Shown in pieces: positions 62,561 to 64,000 of a stretch of DNA of 64,000 nt. The number at the start of each line of letters is the position of its first letter. Position 1 is the first letter of the stretch. The position numbers and the translations under genes were made by a program. This stretch comes from Anaerosporomusa subterranea (GTDB lineage: Bacteria; Bacillota; Negativicutes; Sporomusales; Acetonemataceae), in assembly GCF_001611555.1 (NCBI RefSeq), contig NZ_LSGP01000017.1, positions 248,001-312,000 on the forward strand, given 5' to 3'. The notes beneath the pieces are model-generated. The model was not told the origin of the DNA. It ran no database searches and saw only the letters and a list, made by a program, of their open reading frames with translations.

Positions 62561-63334
62561 TCAGAGTGTCAGGCGAATCGGTTTTCTCTCTTTATAATAA
62601 ACCGGCGTCAACCCGCAGGTTTCAGCCATTTCCATGGCTAAGTCCAGTCCTTTGCCAATATCTTTGGCCTTATGGGCATCTGAGCCGATTGTGACAAACC
62701 GGCCGCCTAGTTCGCGGAAACGATGGTAGACAGGCAACAACGCTTCTTTGCTGTCAGGCAGGTAGAGGCGGCGAGTATTGATTTCAATCGCTTGGTCGCG
62801 TTGCGCTAGTTGGGAGAGAACCAAGTCAATATCTGTTTGGAAATCAAAGAAATAGAGTTCAGGGTCATCAAACTGGGCATAGCGGCAGATGTAATCTATA
62901 TGACCTAAGCTGTCAATAAAGTCATATTGTTCGAGACAAACAATCATCGAATTAAAGTACTGATGATAGACCTCTTCTTTTGTCCGGGTGTGATAAAACG
63001 ATCCTTGGTAAATGTCGATGTTCTCAACGACATGGATGGAGCCGATCACAAAGTCAAATGGATGCTTGGCGACGATTTCCCGGTTGGCGTCAACACAGTC
63101 ATCACGCATGCCAATCTCGATCCCCAGCAGCAGCGCGTCGCTGCGGTGTGCCCCATAAGCAGCAAAGTAGTCATCAACATTAAATGTAAACGCCTCTGGC
63201 TCAGGATAGGCAAGATCCATATGCTCGGTGATGATAATTCCAAGATTACGCTCTCTAGCTGCCTGCTCCGCCTCAGCAAACGTCATGCGCGAGTCAGTAG
63301 AGAAGGTAGTATGCGTATGAGTATCAAACAACAT
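62561..63334 (-). CDS. hisK: PHP-family phosphatase, histidinol-phosphatase type
   Basis: 257 residues. Metal-site motifs: FDTHTHTTFSTDSRM, TEHMDLA, GIEIG, GSIHVVE, HIDYICRYA, IEINTRR, and GSDAHKAKDIG. These match the HisJ/HisK-like PHP histidinol-phosphatases used by Firmicutes, which convert histidinol phosphate to histidinol; other PHP phosphoesterases are possible. Gene stands alone, with no his genes nearby. Confidence 0.85.
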   Translation of the reverse strand: MLFDTHTHTTFSTDSRMTFAEAEQAARERNLGIIITEHMDLAYPEPEAFTFNVDDYFAAYGAHRSDALLLGIEIGMRDDCVDANREIVAKHPFDFVIGSIHVVENIDIYQGSFYHTRTKEEVYHQYFNSMIVCLEQYDFIDSLGHIDYICRYAQFDDPELYFFDFQTDIDLVLSQLAQRDQAIEINTRRLYLPDSKEALLPVYHRFRELGGRFVTIGSDAHKAKDIGKGLDLAMEMAETCGLTPVYYKERKPIRLTL

Positions 63335-63448
63335 GAAGGAGTAAGCCTCCTGAATTCAATAATATTACGGTACTATGTTCTACATTGCAATCCTATTTCC
63401 TGCTAGTCATTTTGCCGCCCAAAGTAAGAGAGAAGAAAAGGGTGCCAT

Positions 63449-63568
63449 TTTACAGCAGAGTAAATAGAGGGTACATTGAGGACACAGAGGGTCTCGAATT
63501 TGTTTTATATAAAACTGCATCCCCTCTGCGGGTATCCTCCGCGCACTCAGCGTACTCTGCGGTTAACG
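63449..63568. repeat. Long imperfect palindrome, CGCAGAGTA subclass (copy D)
   Basis: Left ACAGCAGAGTAAATAGAGGG, TACATTGAGGACACAGAGGG; right CCCCTCTGCGGGTATCCTCC, GCGCACTCAGCGTACTCTGC. Shares the centre ATTTGTTTTATATAAA and the end TACTCTGCGGTTAACGTT with copy B at 51362. It fills most of the gap between the phosphatase and dehydrogenase genes. Confidence 0.75.
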
Positions 63569-63618
63569 TTCCCCATACTCGCTTAGACCGCCGCAGCGGC
63601 TGCTTACTGAACAAACTT

Positions 63619-64000
63619 TTACCGATCTGTCAGTGGCGTCTCCAAGCTGTTAATCAGATTTTCTGCAGCCATCATTCCCATCGCATCAATAGCCTCAAAG
63701 GTAGAGGCCGCACAGTGAGAGCCGATGATGATGTTATCCAGTTTCAGAAACTCATCATTGCTCGGCGGCTCTGCTTCAAACACATCAATACCTGCTCCCC
63801 AAATTCTGCGGTTTTTCAGCGCTGATAACAAGGCGGCTTCATCAATAATTCCGCCTCTGGCCGTATTAACCAGTACAGCAGTCTGTTTCATCAATGCAAA
63901 TTCTTTGCTTGATATCAGGTTCTTCGTACTGTCGAGCAATGGCAAATGAATACTGATAAAATCCGATTCCTGCAGCAGTGTTTCGAGATCAACATAAGTG
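63619..64000 (-). CDS. D-isomer 2-hydroxyacid dehydrogenase (partial, runs off the window)
   Basis: The frame is open to the window's right edge: TYVDLETLLQESDFISIHLP comes before the first internal Met, so the real start is beyond 64000. About 126 C-terminal residues show the NAD(P)-binding domain: ISIHLPLLDSTKNLIS, VNTARGGIIDEAALLSALK (catalytic Arg region), and GIDVFEAEPP, with the catalytic His in IIGSHCAASTFEAI. Phosphoglycerate dehydrogenase (SerA-like) or glycerate/hydroxypyruvate reductase are the options. Confidence 0.85.
   Translation of the reverse strand, partial: TYVDLETLLQESDFISIHLPLLDSTKNLISSKEFALMKQTAVLVNTARGGIIDEAALLSALKNRRIWGAGIDVFEAEPPSNDEFLKLDNIIIGSHCAASTFEAIDAMGMMAAENLINSLETPLTDR

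Overview
The window looks like chromosome of an anaerobic, spore-former-type Firmicute. The Negativicutes (Sporomusa/Pelosinus-like relatives) are my best guess, because strong AGGAGG ribosome sites, TTG/GTG starts, lipoproteins, chemoreceptors, 4Fe-4S proteins and Old-Yellow-Enzyme/QueG-type flavoproteins are mixed in a moderate-GC background. This placement is inference; the sequence contains no rRNA or other marker gene and I saw no tRNA.

Region 1 (1-2.3 kb): end of a class I aminotransferase and a lipoprotein. Region 2 (2.4-9.1 kb) is an AT-rich accessory segment. It holds decayed ends of a REP-type transposase and a tyrosine recombinase, an Eco47II-like restriction endonuclease overlapping a C5 cytosine methyltransferase, a PmeII-like endonuclease without a visible methylase, a PD-(D/E)xK-like protein, and two XRE repressors. 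Each repressor faces a near-consensus rightward promoter carrying paired operators. Region 3 (9.1-13.9 kb) is a catabolic cluster: hydroxypyruvate isomerase fragment, tartronate-semialdehyde reductase-type dehydrogenase, DapA-family enzyme, aminotransferase and dicarboxylate/amino-acid symporter. Region 4 (14-32 kb) is a mixed housekeeping/stress stretch: HAD-Nudix fusion, VOC protein, rhodanese lipoprotein, UvrA-like ATPase with MarR regulator, MarR with QueG-like and OYE enzymes, LrgAB with LysR, AarF/UbiB, patatin, HelD and a Gfo/Idh oxidoreductase. Region 5 (32-50 kb): LysR, DcuC-type carrier and isocitrate dehydrogenase; Ser/Thr kinase with ankyrin repeats; two convergent chemoreceptors; secreted M20 hydrolase and beta-lactamase-like protein; DUF362 ferredoxin protein; SixA with CYTH-CHAD. 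Region 6 (50-56.7 kb): complete Liv branched-chain amino-acid ABC operon and a two-gene ABC-2 exporter.

Region 7 (57.0-62.1 kb) is the most interesting locus: a tightly packed six-gene operon encoding a Ycf46-like AAA+ ATPase, a duplicated-domain protein, a bacterial protein with GYF_2 and helix-hairpin-helix domains, a DUF2997 protein, a membrane-anchored helix-hairpin-helix protein and a small radical-SAM protein of the NrdG/PflA-activase type. Three otherwise unrelated products (ATPase and both helix-hairpin-helix proteins) end in the same short C-terminal signature, G-R-x-I-D-[Y/F]-stop. I propose this tail as a shared recognition, docking or modification site for the ATPase or radical-SAM protein.

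Several families of non-coding repeats lie between genes: long imperfect palindromes built from roughly 9-10-base CACGGAGG-like modules, a pair of about 130-base repeats 9 kb apart in opposite orientation, a nested palindrome that supplies the end of one gene, and a REP-like inverted pair. The window closes with a Fur-box-like site upstream of a small membrane protein gene, a PHP phosphatase, and a partial D-hydroxyacid dehydrogenase.
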